NCBI GenBank assembly: GCA_001695595.3 | Contig: MBPM02000007.1 | Coordinates: forward strand, 1,364,001 to 1,428,000 | Source of the DNA: Plasmopara viticola | Taxonomy: Eukaryota > Oomycota > Peronosporomycetes > Peronosporales > Peronosporaceae | DNA length: 64,000 bases | Direction of reading: 5' to 3' | Part shown: in pieces, positions 1 to 11,860 of the stretch | Numbering within the stretch: position 1 is the first letter of the stretch | Layout: each line of letters begins with the position of its first letter | Position numbers and translations under genes: made by a program | Notes under the pieces: generated by a model | Database searches by the model: none | The model's input: the letters and a program-made list of their open reading frames with translations, nothing else | What the model was told of the DNA's origin: nothing

Positions 1-629
1 CTTGCTGGGGTGCCCCATGCGTGCATGCCAAAGCTCCCACTGATTGTCAGTCCCAGTATATTCAACGAGACATGCTTCTTCTTGCTCACAGTCAAGAAAA
101 TACGACTTTCCAGCTTTTGTGCCCGACGCAATTGCTTGCTTCTTGATCCAAATGACACATGACGAACGCGAAAATTCCACACTCATGCCACGCTCTGCCA
201 GCTTGCCAACTGACAGCAACCTTCTGTCGAGTCCGGGAATGTGCAGAACGTCAACCATGCGAATCCTCATTCCGTTCAAACCAGTCAATTTTACCGTGCC
301 GGCTCCTTTGACAAGCAACTTCTTCCCGTCTGCAATCGTAACTTCGATGCTAGCTTCTAGGCCCTTGTAATCAAACAAGTCCTTCCTCTGTGGGGTCATG
401 TGGGAAGTTGCTCCACTGTCAATCAGCCATCCTGATGACTTCCCTTCACCAACAGCAAACACCGTGTCGTCGCTGTTGAATCTTTTACCGGCCGGGCAGT
501 TCCGCTTCATGTGTCCAAACTGGTCACAGTTGAAGCACTTGCCCTTGAATCCGCCGTTATTGCCTGGAGGACCACCCTTTCGTCCATTGTCCCGTCCACC
601 TTTAAATCTTCTAGCATTTCCATTTTCAT

Positions 630-1205
630 TTACGCGAAACGCTTTCTCTGTAGCTTCGTTCCTCTGCAGCTTCTCCGACCTCTGAGCAGCTTCTCCTTGA
701 CTTCTATCAACGAAATGTCCCTTGCATTTTCCACAATCGACGAAATCAAGTCGAACTCCGAAGGTAGACTGCTGAGAAGAACCACCAGCTGGTGTGACTC
801 ATCAATTTGCTCTCCCGTAGTCTGTAGTCCCACTACTAGCTCGTCAAAAGAGTCCAGATGCTCTGCCATGCTTGTTCCACTTTCCATCTTGAACTCATGT
901 AGACGACGAGTCATCACAACACGATTGTGAAGAGTCGAGCGATTGTAGAAATCGCGGAGGGTTCCCCACGCCTCCACAGCACGCGTAGCCGACCGAATCT
1001 TGGTCTCGTGCTGGATCTCAACGCCTTGAGCAATGATGCCTAGCGTCTTGGCATCATTAACCAGCCACGCCTCCGTGACGTCCTTCTCTTCCTTGACGGC
1101 CATGATGTGTCCCAGGAGACCCTTCCGCGCCAGGGTCATCCTCATGTTAAACTCCCAGTGGTAATAGTCACCACTTCCTAGGAGGACTTCGGTGCGCTTG
1201 TTCAT
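630..1205 (-). CDS. Copia gag polyprotein (N-terminal part, frameshifted)
   Basis: This 191-codon frame encodes a Copia-type Gag (UBN2/DUF4219-like). It starts MNKRTEVLLGSGDYYHWEFN and contains a helical gag core including AWLVNDAKTLGIIAQG and LLSSLPSEFD near the end. Gag packages the element RNA and forms the cytoplasmic particle. The ATG at 1205 follows the LTR by 43 bases and is the first plausible start. The frame ends early because of a frameshift near 690-705: the natural continuation (basic linker, then the zinc knuckle) is found in the next frame. The product is therefore not a complete Gag-Pol and is probably non-functional. Confidence 0.8.
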   Translation of the reverse strand: MNKRTEVLLGSGDYYHWEFNMRMTLARKGLLGHIMAVKEEKDVTEAWLVNDAKTLGIIAQGVEIQHETKIRSATRAVEAWGTLRDFYNRSTLHNRVVMTRRLHEFKMESGTSMAEHLDSFDELVVGLQTTGEQIDESHQLVVLLSSLPSEFDLISSIVENARDISLIEVKEKLLRGRRSCRGTKLQRKRFA

Positions 1206-1247
1206 ATTGGGCGAGAACGTTGCTTGAGCTTGTTGTGGCTGTTAACC

Positions 1248-1369
1248 TGTTGAGAAGAAAGTGAAAAACCGAAGTGAATATATTTATCTTGACCAATGAA
1301 CGGCTACCATATATAATTACTAACTGTAACGTACTTGTAAATACTGTGAAGCCATTCACCTGTTCAACA
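1248..1369 (-). repeat. Short Copia LTR (5' LTR of the element at 1-1369)
   Basis: In the minus direction the segment begins TGTTGAACAGG and ends TCAACA, so it carries the TG...CA ends and short inverted termini (TGTTGA/TCAACA) expected of an LTR. It lies directly upstream of gag. At 122 bp it is much shorter than the related LTR at 2935-3251, which suggests an internal deletion. The sequence just inside it (GGTTAACAGCCAC in the minus direction) is the place of the primer-binding site. Confidence 0.7.
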
Positions 1370-2679
1370 TGCATTCAGCGGTGTAATTTTAACAGTTTCA
1401 ATCTTGGCCACTTTCAGCGCTAATTGGCTATCGCACAGAACTTTAAAGAGCGTCTCCATTAACGTTTTCTGTTCATTTTGTTCATGCTACAAAAATGTCT
1501 CCGATAGCCTCTATCGATGGTCTGTTCGCCTGACAGTTGTAAAAGCGATGCGCATAGCGTCAAGCTCATGCGCAAAAGCTTTCTTCGAACAACTCTACTT
1601 TCAGTATCTCAAAATACATCATGCTCGTGTTATTGATAACTTAACCCGGCAGAGTCAGCATCTTACAAAATCAGCAACTGAAGTCTGTGACCACTTACTA
1701 CTGTCTTTTCTGTATGCCCCGATAGCGGTACAACATTTATAACATGATCGCTTCTGATCAAATTGCCCATCTTTGAGCTGATGCCTAACAGCTGCAAGAC
1801 AATGTCTGGTTGGAAGCTGAGCTGCATTCGTCGCGTGGTTGATTGAGTAAGTTGCGGTATTTACCGCTTCTACTCATCTATCAGTTGGAACGCTCTACTA
1901 TTTTACACTTCGTTTGGCTCTTTCATATTCGTCCTAATTATGCGCTCTACCACCCTCTGCTAATGAAGACTATATGGAGCAAAACGCTAATAAGCGATAT
2001 TGCTCCATCGACATATGTACGTCATTGTCTCGTTCAAAAAAATTGTCTCTTTGTTTGATTGTTAACACCTTAGACGGACGTCTTATTGGCTTTCGCAAAG
2101 CGTTAAGCTTTCAAACCATTTCACGTTTGCTCTTAATCAGAAAAAGCGCAGCATTTCTTGGAAAAACCAACAAAGTTAACATGTACTTGTCATTTTTCTT
2201 CGAAAAGGTCATCATGTCCCTATGGATCTGTGTGTACGAGCGCCAGGACATGTGATATCTTCGTACCTGCCATAGCTTTGAGTGACTTACTATAGCATCG
2301 GCACATTGCTTGTAGCTCGCTGTCTCTCAAGCTTAAGGCGACTCAAGCCTGCGTGCCAACGCCTCCACTCACAATTGACTATAGCGTTATTCTCTCGTCA
2401 TACCTCACCTTGCTCGTAGTTCAGGACGAACGCATTGCCAAATTAATAGCTTAAGCAATCGCTCGTCGCGTAATCAATAAAATCAAATCGTATTTTGATA
2501 GCAGGCAGCTGAGTGGCTCTATCAGCTGACGCTATCCATCAACCGACCTTCCTTTATCTGATGACTTAGATTTAGCTTACTGAGAGAATTTAGATGCTTC
2601 GATATCGTTTTTTTCTTATCTTCAAGTTGCGGGATCGGTGTGTCGTAGTCACACGGTGGTGAAACGTCGAGTGATATTT

Positions 2680-3251
2680 GCGTTCGGCAAAAGCACAGAA
2701 TGCCGAATTGGATATATGTCGGATATCGATAAGCAATGCGTGCGCCGTTGATCAGCCATGCCTCAGTGACGTGACTATATTGGCGGCCAAGTCGTGTTCA
2801 GGAAACCTCTTCTTTGCCAGAATCAGTCCCATATTAGATTCTAGTGCTAATAGCTACCACTTCCCAGGAGGACTCCCATGTGCTTAATCACCGAAATATT
2901 ATTGCGAAAGATGGCATGGTTGTGGCTGATAAGTTGTTGTGTAAGGTAAAAACCGGATTAAACGTACTAGATTTATAACTTGCTGCTCTGTACTTCTCCA
3001 AGTTTATCCTTTAAGGTCCTCTAAAAAGCTTTTGTATGATGTCATTTCAGTGACGTTAGTCTATGACGTCATGTTATTTATTACATTTTTCGATTTGCAT
3101 TAGCTTCGACGCCTGAAATCTTTTTTTGTAGGTACAAACTATAAATGCTTAGAATATTTCGTCATAGCCTCACCGATAATAGTCATGATTATACCCGTTA
3201 CTTTATATTCTCAGTCATCCCTTCAATGCGACGCCATTCGCCTGTTCAACA
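2680..3251 (-). mobile_element. Decayed Copia remnant: gag start plus LTR
   Basis: The stretch at about 2680-2900 matches the gag start of the element at 1-1369 base by base with many changes; for example, gatcagccatgcctcagtga corresponds to a segment at 1058. The LTR occupies about 2935-3251, ending at the shared Copia boundary (cctgttcaaca on the plus strand). Gag here is interrupted by stops. It is an older, independent insertion or an ancient tandem fragment of the same family in the same orientation. Confidence 0.75.
2935..3251 (-). repeat. Copia LTR, about 317 bp
   Basis: The right edge is cctgttcaaca at 3241-3251, the same boundary seen at 1359-1369 and 23361-23371. The left edge is a degenerate tgttgt at 2935-2940, in the place of tgttga at 1248. 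The interior carries tgacgttagtctatgacgtc, which recurs in the opposite orientation near 27870-27890. The LTR is nearly three times the length of the one at 1248-1369. Confidence 0.65.
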
Positions 3252-5219
3252 TGCATCAAAAGGTGTAGTACCAACAGTTTTATTGAAAAATGCCTCCATG
3301 TTCGATGGTCGTATTATCAAATTAGAAAACGTCATTGGTCAAGGTTCCATAATGTGATACAAAATTTCATATAAGAATATGCGACTATGTATCGCGTCCC
3401 TTAAAACAATTTATCGTCACCTCTTGCTAAAAAAAATATATGCCTAAAATTTTAAATCGAGTCATGTACAAAGCTTTAATATTTAAAAAAAATTGGCCAC
3501 CATATATAATTAAATTCTTTGCGCTCTGACGATGGTGCCCACGAGTCACACGTGAGAAAGAAGGCACTTTTCCATATTTGAGATTTTTAAAATTTCTTAC
3601 GAGAGAGATCCAGCCTTAGTTAGATTGCCTCATGTAAACTTCTAAAAAGTAATTGTGTAGACAGCTTACCCAACGACATTGTCTTCAATAACCTAGGTAA
3701 TCAAAGTTCTCACGTACAAAGTGAAATTATTGTGATGGGATACCACAGAGCTCAAACGGAGAAGGTGTGCAAAAAAAAATCGGACTTTCGAAGATCAACT
3801 ATTGGCCCTAAAGGGATCGACGGATGTAATAAATTGCATGTAAAAGACGGAATCAAATGTAATAATTTATGGGTCATACCTGATGCACTCAAAGCAGTAA
3901 CGGTATTCGATTCCTTCGAAACAACTCAGTATCGAAACCCGTTTAAGAACCGATAAAGTGCCTGTCGTGCACCAGCTGATTGAATTTAGGCTAATAATAA
4001 TGATAACTCCTAGAGGAAGTCAACTTTTCACACCAATCGTCGGTCATGATACAGTCCGTTATCCTCGGTACGATATGGTGTACAAAAGAATCGAGAAACA
4101 TACGTTTCTTCTATCATTCTTTGATTTCGATACAAACAGTCGGTATCGTCATAACATTGACCAAACAGGCAGCAAAAAGGCTCCCGATCGGCGGTGTCAT
4201 CCAAGCCACCACGCCACCTAAAAAAGTCTCTTGCGCTATAAAAGCACCTTTGCTTCAAACCGTACTCTCAATGGAAGTGGTGCTGGTCTTGGCGGTCAAA
4301 TAGAGCAACTAATGCCTCGGCTTTGCACTCTATTTACATATTCGCCGCAATTGAACTACGTGCTAAAAACTTCATCGGGCTCAGCACGTCGCCTCGTTTT
4401 CGGGACGACCCTGGAACTTTGAGGCCATTGAAAGAACAACACATTTTTTTATAATGTAACTCATATTTTAACAGTTGAGTTGACCGTCGTGCATCTCAGC
4501 GCAAGGTGCTCGAAGTGCGCTTAAAGTCGCATACCTCTGCAGTGAGGCCCAGGCTCGGCTGGTCACTAATGGACGCCATCTTTAAATTATGAGCGATATG
4601 GTGGTACTTTAATTTCTTTAGTACAAACATTATAACCGAAAGAAAAGATTAAAAGCGACTGGAACGGACAATGTAAGCAGAAAAGATTATATTGAAAATA
4701 AGAGTGGGTTACAAGTATTTCACAAATGCGTGGGTATTAGGGTCCAAAGGTAACGGTGGTTTACACAAATTCATAGGTGAGCTAAGTAGCCCTATCGGTA
4801 AAAATAACAAAGTACAGTAGACGAGTATGATGGTAACACAGCTTCACCATTTGATCACGATGTCCATTGGAGACGGTAGATAACATGGCACTGCAAAGAG
4901 ACTATTGGGGTAAACACTAAGTCGATTTTCAAATGCCACAAGCGATGCCGTGGCTGACGATGAAATTGAGTATTCGCGGAAAAATCACTATCGGACTGGT
5001 CGTTGTGTCACGGCAGGCAGACTTCGTAAAAAGGTATGGCAGAGCAACTACACTTTAAAGGGCTCGAAGCGGTTGGGTACTTGTTCAAGCTAATGCCGGA
5101 TTATCATCGTAGTGAATTTTTGCTCCCTGTTAATGTTATTCGCTTCAGATGAAATGCCTTAAATGAGCCTTAAACACAATTAACGTTGAAAATGGAAGCA
5201 AAATTGTAAAGATTTACAA
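3252..5219. other. Intergenic, no supported gene
   Basis: Only short open frames occur, none with a recognisable domain or codon pattern. A fragment near 4150-4180 (gaccaaacaggcagcaaa) recurs in diverged form near 16380 and 27240, so part of the stretch is a dispersed repeat. I see nothing else. Confidence 0.5.
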
Positions 5220-5440
5220 TGATCCGATATTATTTTAGAGAAATGCTCCGATGTGGCCGAAATTAATGGAACATGAAATTGATCTCGTGCCAGGCACGAA
5301 ATACATTGTCACCGGCTATTACTGATACAACATGAGCTCGTTTGTGTCCTCATTCCAGAAAAAGAAAAGAGGGTCGAACGAGGAAGTCGCAATTCTCGCT
5401 CTTGTCATCGCCTTTATGCGTTTTACGACCGAACAATTAG
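5220..5440 (+). mobile_element. Ty3/Gypsy reverse-transcriptase start, relic
   Basis: The plus-strand frame reads HEIDLVPGTKY near 5269-5301. This is the junction just before the RT domain in oomycete Gypsy elements. A stop follows shortly after and no RT catalytic motif can be read downstream. The same motif occurs at about 59990-60030 (plus) and 30600-30700 (minus). It is a small isolated fragment. Confidence 0.6.
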
Positions 5441-8090
5441 TCTATGCAATTTGAAAAGTGCAACGCTTGCTGCACAAACGCCAATCCTAAGCAAGTACGT
5501 CTTGCTTAGCAAAATATCCGACGTTGTACTTTTCACCAAATAAAAAAATGATGTCTACTACCAATCAAAATGAGGCAGTCATATATATCTCACAGCAATT
5601 AGTACGTCCAATGGTATGCTATAAATTTGAGTACTGATGCCAAATAAATTAGCGCTAAAAAAAACCGCTGCCAGGTCACGCTATTGCTTCGACCATTGCG
5701 GATTTATAATCCGACATATTTGAACAATACATTTGTTTATTGCCACCTAATATGAGATTATGCAGCTTTGAAGACCCATTAGGACCTCTCTGGGGGTTTT
5801 GATTATAAGGGTATATAAAGCTCATGCCAACATCAACAATGTTCTTTGTAGTAAAGGAGGTTGAGAGCCATGGCAAATTGAAGCAACCGTGAGCATCGCG
5901 CAGGCACCTAAGCTTAATTTACGTTCACAGAAGCAATTTAAGGAATAATTGGTCCTAATTAGCTGTTCAAACCTGGCTATGCAGATCTCGCATAGCCTCT
6001 GTACGATTAACTGAGAGATACAGTGTTTTTCGAGTAGCTCTGAGCGAGTCAGCCCTAAATGCTCCAGATAGCACCGAGTTGAGCCGTCAGCGGGAACGAT
6101 TTTGGCTGTGCCAGTCGATGTTAAGCATGCTACGCTACAAGACCGGCGGATTTACTGCGCGTGGTGGTGCACTTTCGCGATGGCCCGGCTATGCATTAGT
6201 CTGTATCAGCAGAGATTAAGATCATTGGCGAACATATTCGCCAAGCATACAGAACGAAGGTCAGTTAAAGCCCAGGCGCGAATTATCATCAGAGACGGAG
6301 ACTTTAAAGTTGACGAATCAGCCTCTCGACATAATCGCAGCTGTTTTTTATCAGTAGATAAACGCTTTACTCCACCATAAGGTGGATGTGGTAGACCTAG
6401 CACAAGCCCTTGTTTCGAACAAAGAAGACCCGAATGACGAGATACTTTCGGGGGCATATAATGCTCCAATTATCAGTCATTTTGGTTGTCGCAGAAATTG
6501 TTCTGGTCATCACAGCATACAACGTGACCCCACATTTGCAAAAGGGCAATGTATCCGAGGAGGACCTAGAAGACCTGCCTGAGATCAAAAGTCGCAACTC
6601 ACACGTCGAATCTTTACAATCCTGCCAGTATCGATCGATACATTCATCAGCCTCGAGTTTTCTTTACATTGGCGATGGCAACACTATCATCGTGGCGTTT
6701 GGCTACCGCCAGTGCATTTGGCACCTACTCCATTCAACAAATCTATTGAAAATTTAACGCCAGCTTGTCTATCTTTCTAGACGTTCTCAAACGCAGTAGA
6801 GCGACAACTGAGCGTATAATCATTCTTTCAAGGCACCGCGACGTTGTACAGCCACAAACCCGTGCTATCTATCAATATAGACATGCACTGACGCAAAATA
6901 AATGAACGTCTTTTGACGCGCAGAGACCACAGATACGTCCTTTACATCTATCTGGTTGCGAAATCTGGTGTGGCCATCCGGACATAATAATGGAAAGTGA
7001 CCGACGGCTGAATTTTCTCGCAGAAGTCGACAATGGATCATTGACCGGAGTCAAAAAGTCACATAGAAGAAAAAACCGTGTGCTTGGCGACATACGTGCC
7101 CTACGAGGCCAAATTTGTGGGCCAACAAATTGTCAATAATAAAATTTGCACTCAGCTGTGCGGCTCAGTCATTGAAAGGGTTGACATCCTTCCATACAAA
7201 TGGGCTAAGGTACCTAAGAGTTATGTCAACTCCTAAGAGCATAAATTCTTCTATAAATAGTGGAAATGCTCGAGAAATCTTCTCTATTTTTGTTCTACTT
7301 TCAAACGAACCTTCTATTAAAAAAACCTTTTGTGGCCTCGCGAAAGGTCGGCTCGATGTAATCAACAGATCAAACGATGCAATTGCTTTCGCATAAGGTT
7401 AACAAAAAACAGACGTATATGGAAATAACCATTTTTCGTCATTTGCTTGAAAGGAATAAAATTTGCAAGATATCACAACCAACCACATAAAAAGGTGAAT
7501 TCATTAACAAAAAAAACATTGTTTTATCGAATTTGTGTGATTCTGGAAACCCATGGGCCGATATTCAGCGCTAATCTTATCAAGTCGATGTCGAAGCTTT
7601 GTGGAGCACTTTTGTAAGTTATAGATTCCTCAAACTTTCGAGTTTCTGAGTGTACTTTTAAGCGCTGGTTCCACGCTCATCTTTAGTAACAAGGCTAAAG
7701 GTGGAGGTGATGGCATCTTCAGCCTCCGTATGGCTACCTAAATCGCCTCACCAACAGTGCCGAGTGAGGGACCTTGTCTTAAAGAGGTGCATGGAGACCT
7801 CTGAACTGATTCAAATATCAAAATCCTAGAATTGCAATACCGTTCAACACACCCCACAAAAACATAGGTGCACTGACGTCATTTTGGAATAGTCGATGGT
7901 TTGATTATTCCGGGACCATGAATGGTCTTATACAACGACGTTACCCTTTGCTTAAAATAACAAACCTTTTTGTTCAGTTGGTAGATTTATCGTATCTTAA
8001 AAGATCATGTTACTGTCTGACTACTAGCTTTGTTATCTTTTTAAGATGCAATCGCATCACATTCCCTGTTCCTTGTGTTTAGCCACCTTT
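5441..8090. other. Intergenic, decayed repeats
   Basis: No gene is supported. A segment near 7060-7110 (tgtgcttggcgacatacgtg) is shared, inverted, with 18775-18815, so it belongs to an unclassified dispersed repeat. The minus-strand frame at 7165-7365 is open for 66 codons but resembles nothing I recognise. The remaining open frames are short and overlap on both strands. Confidence 0.4.
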
Positions 8091-8099
8091 CGGCAAAGT

Positions 8100-9690
8100 C
8101 AGGTAATTGTTATTGTAAAACTATGCCTATCTTCCACTCATCTTAGAAGCATTCGTCTCGTCGGTGGCGTAGCCTATTCGTATAGAAAAATGCATACAAC
8201 AATGCGGTTCACTCGAAGATGAGTAAATTGCATTGTTGTTTGCAAATTGACTTATATATCTCTTATTAGCCTACAAATGTGGCTTCTCAGCGCACAAACT
8301 CATAAGTGTGGCCTGTATCACTCGGCTAACTTGTTCTGTCTGGCCATTTGTTTGTAGGTCATCTGCTTCGAGCATCAATACACGCTTATACAGCATCTTA
8401 ATACGCATCTAAAAGCTGTGATTCTCCTTCCGATTGCGTCGTGTTCAAAAATGCATTGTTACAAATCACGTGACCAGATAAAGTATTTTAGATGCATACG
8501 GTCTGGAATATGTGCATCATTTACCATCTTGTTTAGGCGGCACTAAGCCCATGTTGTTCTACAAACTAAAGACAAGGTGAAGATCAACAGATTTTAAGTG
8601 CCTCGCATTTTTTAAGGAACCGGCGTGCAAACATCTGTTGTGCACTTTGGAGCGTTTCCAAGTTCTTACATACTTAATCACCCACTTGTACATGTAGAAT
8701 ATTTGCAGACCCAAAAAAAAATTTCGTCTTAGAAAGTGTTAGTTCGCTATTAGCGTGTCTCCAGGAATTATCTGTACATAGCTTTTCCATGCTCGATCAA
8801 TGGCCCCAGCTTGATATGCTTAGATCCATCTTATAGTGGATCAGCTCAAAGCGATGCAACTGCGATTGCTGTCCATAGGTCTCCGCGCTGCGATAAAGAA
8901 TCTCATTCGATAAAGCTTTCAACCCTACTCATGGGGACTAACCATGATCTAATCCGTACAAAAGCGTGTCGGCAAGTACGCCGAGTTCGACAAGGTTCCT
9001 TCATCGCGGCAAGAATGACAATCATACGCCCATTCTTGGGAAGGAGGCTAATTTAACGTCATTTTTAAAGGTATTTAATTTGAATAGAGCATAAAAATAG
9101 TAGAGTTCAGATTGTGCCCTCAGAACTTATCAATGCTAGTGCATGGCAAATAACATTTGATCATGAAGAAGTTGCTTTTGTTTAACAGCCTTTAAGTGTC
9201 TACACTGAAATTAGATGACCCGCTCACGTCCGTCCTTGTTAAGGCTGGTAACGCGCAGCCGTAGTGTAGTCGCAGGTGTCTCAAACGACGATAAACAGCT
9301 TCGCCACATTAGGAGTAGAGCTTAAAGAGGACTGCTCTTAATGCTATCAAGACCATTCTTATACTTTTAAAAGCAGCGACAATTAATGTCATTTTCAAAA
9401 ACTGGGGCAAAGACTTTGAGAGAGCCCATAACTAGCGCTGTACTTGTACAAATTATGCCTTAGCAGTAACCTATTCCTTAAAATCTGTTTGAGACCGCAA
9501 CGTGGGCCAACTTAGAACGAGTTTCAGTTTTTATAAAGTCTATGGAGACCCAGTGGCTGTTCACAAAGCAACCGACGGACTTATCTTCTCTGCCGCAAAG
9601 ACACATTTGTCGGTGTTGGCATAAAGTTTAATGGTCTTCTCGGCCACAAAAACTTGCCTCGCGTGGACAAAATGAGCCTTGAGACGCAAT
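8100..9690 (-). mobile_element. Decayed Ty3/Gypsy element (RT and integrase fragments)
   Basis: On the minus strand a fragment near 9580-9640 reads LYANTDKCVFAAEKI, matching the Gypsy RT segment just before the FLG motif. Further along the same strand, near 8330-8400, the frame reads QTNGQTEQVSRV, the degenerate QTDGQTERVNR motif at the C-terminal side of the Gypsy integrase. The RT-then-integrase order on one strand fits a single element. Stops and frame changes are frequent and no LTRs were recognised. The edges are approximate. Confidence 0.65.
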
Positions 9691-11500
9691 GGAAGTGCTT
9701 CACATCGGCCATGAACGAAAGATTGTCCAAGTATGTCCGATTGAAAGCCCGTTATCTATCCCTTAGTAAAAATAAAGGTGTATGAGGCAACAAGGTTAGT
9801 ATCTTTGTTTACTTGATGACAGTAGTGGCAGCTTGATGATGTATGGTTGGATTGCTTGCTTTGTTGTTAGTGGGGCCCTTATTATATGTCGTCGGTGAAT
9901 TTTAGTAACCATGACTGTAATCTTTTCGTTGCAAATTTAGGTGTGCAGTTATACTTTCTGGGGTGCATGAGTACGAAATATTTACACTCGTCACCGACGA
10001 GTATGGATAATCTAATGAAAGCTACAACTAGCGCATGCATGCGAAAGCTGAAAGCCCAACAGCTCCAGTTGAAACGGCCGTTTCCAAGAAAAACAATTTG
10101 CTTAACAAAAAGTCCGCGTGTACATTGTACAGAGAGCTGCATCTAACAGATAATTAGTTTCACATCCATATGAGATGGTCAAATCCTCTGTCAGGGTGGT
10201 AAGTAAACCATTCGGATATTGTAGGAGTGATTGATGATACCATAAGGACCTTGTCACGTCTAACCGTATAGTGACACAGTTATCTCGACCATAACGATTT
10301 ACACTGTGCCTTGTCCACGAAAAATGCTAAACTTAATAATAAAAGCCATTAATCTCACCATGCGTCGATGTCCAAAGCAGGACCGATTGCTGTTGGTTGA
10401 CACCCATCGCTGTCCATCGCTTCCCTATTTCTCTTTTGCTCCAACTTTTAATTCAACGAAATTTCTCGTTTTGGATCTCTTCAAGCAACCTTTCGCCTGC
10501 TTCAACGCATGATAAGAGCTAGCACAGCGCTTTTTACGCCTTCAGCCACCATACTACCAAGTTCAATATACACGGCCAGTCTCGCTGCGTTATTGCAACA
10601 ACTTTGATAATAGCGATATTACAGTACCTTATTGAGATCTTAATGGTATGTACACCTAAGTTATCTAATACATATGCGCGTCATCAAAAACAGGTATGAT
10701 GGCTGATATGAAGCTGGCAAGTAAGTCAACGACTTATATGATCTAGTGCTTGTTTGCATTTATGTAAAAAAGGAAGCGATAGATACATTTATCCTCTATA
10801 AACTTAAATGATCGTCTGGATAGCGTTGGGCGAGCCAAGAGACGTTGGGCGAGTCAATTTAAACATATTTCACTATGGTACTAGGTCGCGGTGAGCATGT
10901 CCGCAGTAATACCACTGTCTCCACAATAGAGCAGCTGAGACCGACGAAATGGATGTGAAAAACCGGGGCTCTACCCTGATTTCGGGTTGTGAATCTGCAC
11001 TGGGTAACACGCATACAATATAAATAGGTATGTATTATTTTACCAATAGGCGACGAAGAAGGGGGGAAATGTCAGAATTATGCTAATCCTAGGTTTGAGT
11101 GCATGTGTCACAACAACACTTCATGGTGCACACGCTGCAAAATGTCGTCCATTTGATGCATTCGTTGCTTACACCAAGTCAATTATGTAATGCGAGCTAC
11201 CGTTATCCTGCCAATGTACTTTCTCCCTTGGTAGGCTTACACTTTCATGATGCATCTTCTGTCCGCCATCAAGCTGAAGAGCTGTGTCTGATCTCACGGA
11301 AGCGCGGCACCTGCAACGTTCGGTTCAGACGAGAACATCTGACCAATCCCAATCTTTATCGAATTGACAGCAAGAGCGTCACACTGTCCCGCTCTTGTCA
11401 TTACCAACCTCCTTAACAAGATCAGACTAGTCTTTCCACGCCTATAAATACGAGTCGAATGAAACTGCGGGCAAGTCAATTTTGACAGATGTTAAAGCTA
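9691..11500. other. Intergenic upstream of the first WY gene
   Basis: No gene is supported. Two overlapping 86-codon frames at 9882-10146 on opposite strands lack any recognisable domain and look accidental. The segment at 10919-11000 is conserved upstream of the second WY gene (see the separate entry). Confidence 0.4.
10919..11000 (+). repeat. Upstream block shared by the two WY genes (copy 1)
   Basis: This segment, containing gagcagctgaga and aaaaccggggctct followed by ggttgtgaatctgcac, matches the reverse complement of 48495-48570. It therefore has the same orientation relative to both WY genes. It lies about 860 bp before the start of this gene and about 460 bp before the other. It may be a remnant of the ancestral duplication or part of a repeat; I cannot assign a regulatory role. 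Confidence 0.6.
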
Positions 11501-11502
11501 TT

Positions 11503-11590
11503 GTGTATACATACGTCAAGGCGTAGGCCATAATTGTTGGCTAAAAATGTCTTTCAAAGTGTATACTCACTCACACGTAGGCAACGACAA
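11503..11590 (+). repeat. Dispersed 80-90 bp repeat, copy 1
   Basis: The segment with acgtcaaggcgtaggccata followed by gtctttcaaa and cacgtaggcaa recurs at 48341-48420. Both copies are in plus orientation, although the two WY genes beside them point in opposite directions. The repeat is therefore inverted relative to one of the genes. Confidence 0.7.
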
Positions 11591-11804
11591 TTGTATCTTA
11601 GCTGTCAATATAATTGGCCTAACACCTCCCTTCGTTACCAACAAAGTCTAATCCAGCACAAAAAAAAGGAAAACAATAATGACCACGAATAAAAGATATT
11701 TGAGAAAACATTTGCTGTACTGTATTTTTTCAAGATCCTTCGGACACGATTCCAGTTATTGTTGAATAAATGCTCCTGTGCAAATGAAGACTCGTTTCGT
11801 TTTT

Positions 11805-11811
11805 TCACTTG
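11805..11811 (+). promoter_or_regulatory. Initiator-like core promoter of the first WY gene
   Basis: TCACTTG matches the oomycete initiator consensus TCAYTY. It lies about 54 bases before the ATG, a usual 5' UTR length for this group. The sequence that follows (acttctcaaccaaccacg) is closely matched at the same place in the second WY gene (cacttctcctccaaccacg), which supports a shared core promoter. Confidence 0.55.
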
Positions 11812-11860
11812 CCCACTTCTCAACCAACCACGGCCTCATCAACTTTAACCAATATTTGCC

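Larger units (their letters stand above)
1..1369 (-). mobile_element. Ty1/Copia retrotransposon, 5' part (LTR, gag, protease, start of integrase)
   Basis: Reading the minus strand from 1369, the order is LTR, gag, CCHC zinc knuckle, aspartic protease and pre-integrase domain. The element runs off the left edge of the window. The zinc knuckle (CFNCDQFGHMKRNC) lies near 500-540. The protease signature LIDSGATSHM lies near 400-440. The pre-integrase motif LWHARMGHPS lies at about 5-35. The frame of these domains is open from position 1 to about 795 on the minus strand. Gag is in a different frame, so one small indel near 690-705 splits gag from pol. Integrase core, RT and RNase H lie outside the window. 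This is the least decayed Copia copy here; three other copies are at 2.7-3.25, 23.1-26.5 and 27.8-28.3 kb. Confidence 0.9.

Noticed and set aside
9882..10146. Two mirrored frames of 86 codons on opposite strands
   Set aside because: They coincide almost exactly, lack any domain and have no homologue; this is a chance absence of stops on both strands.
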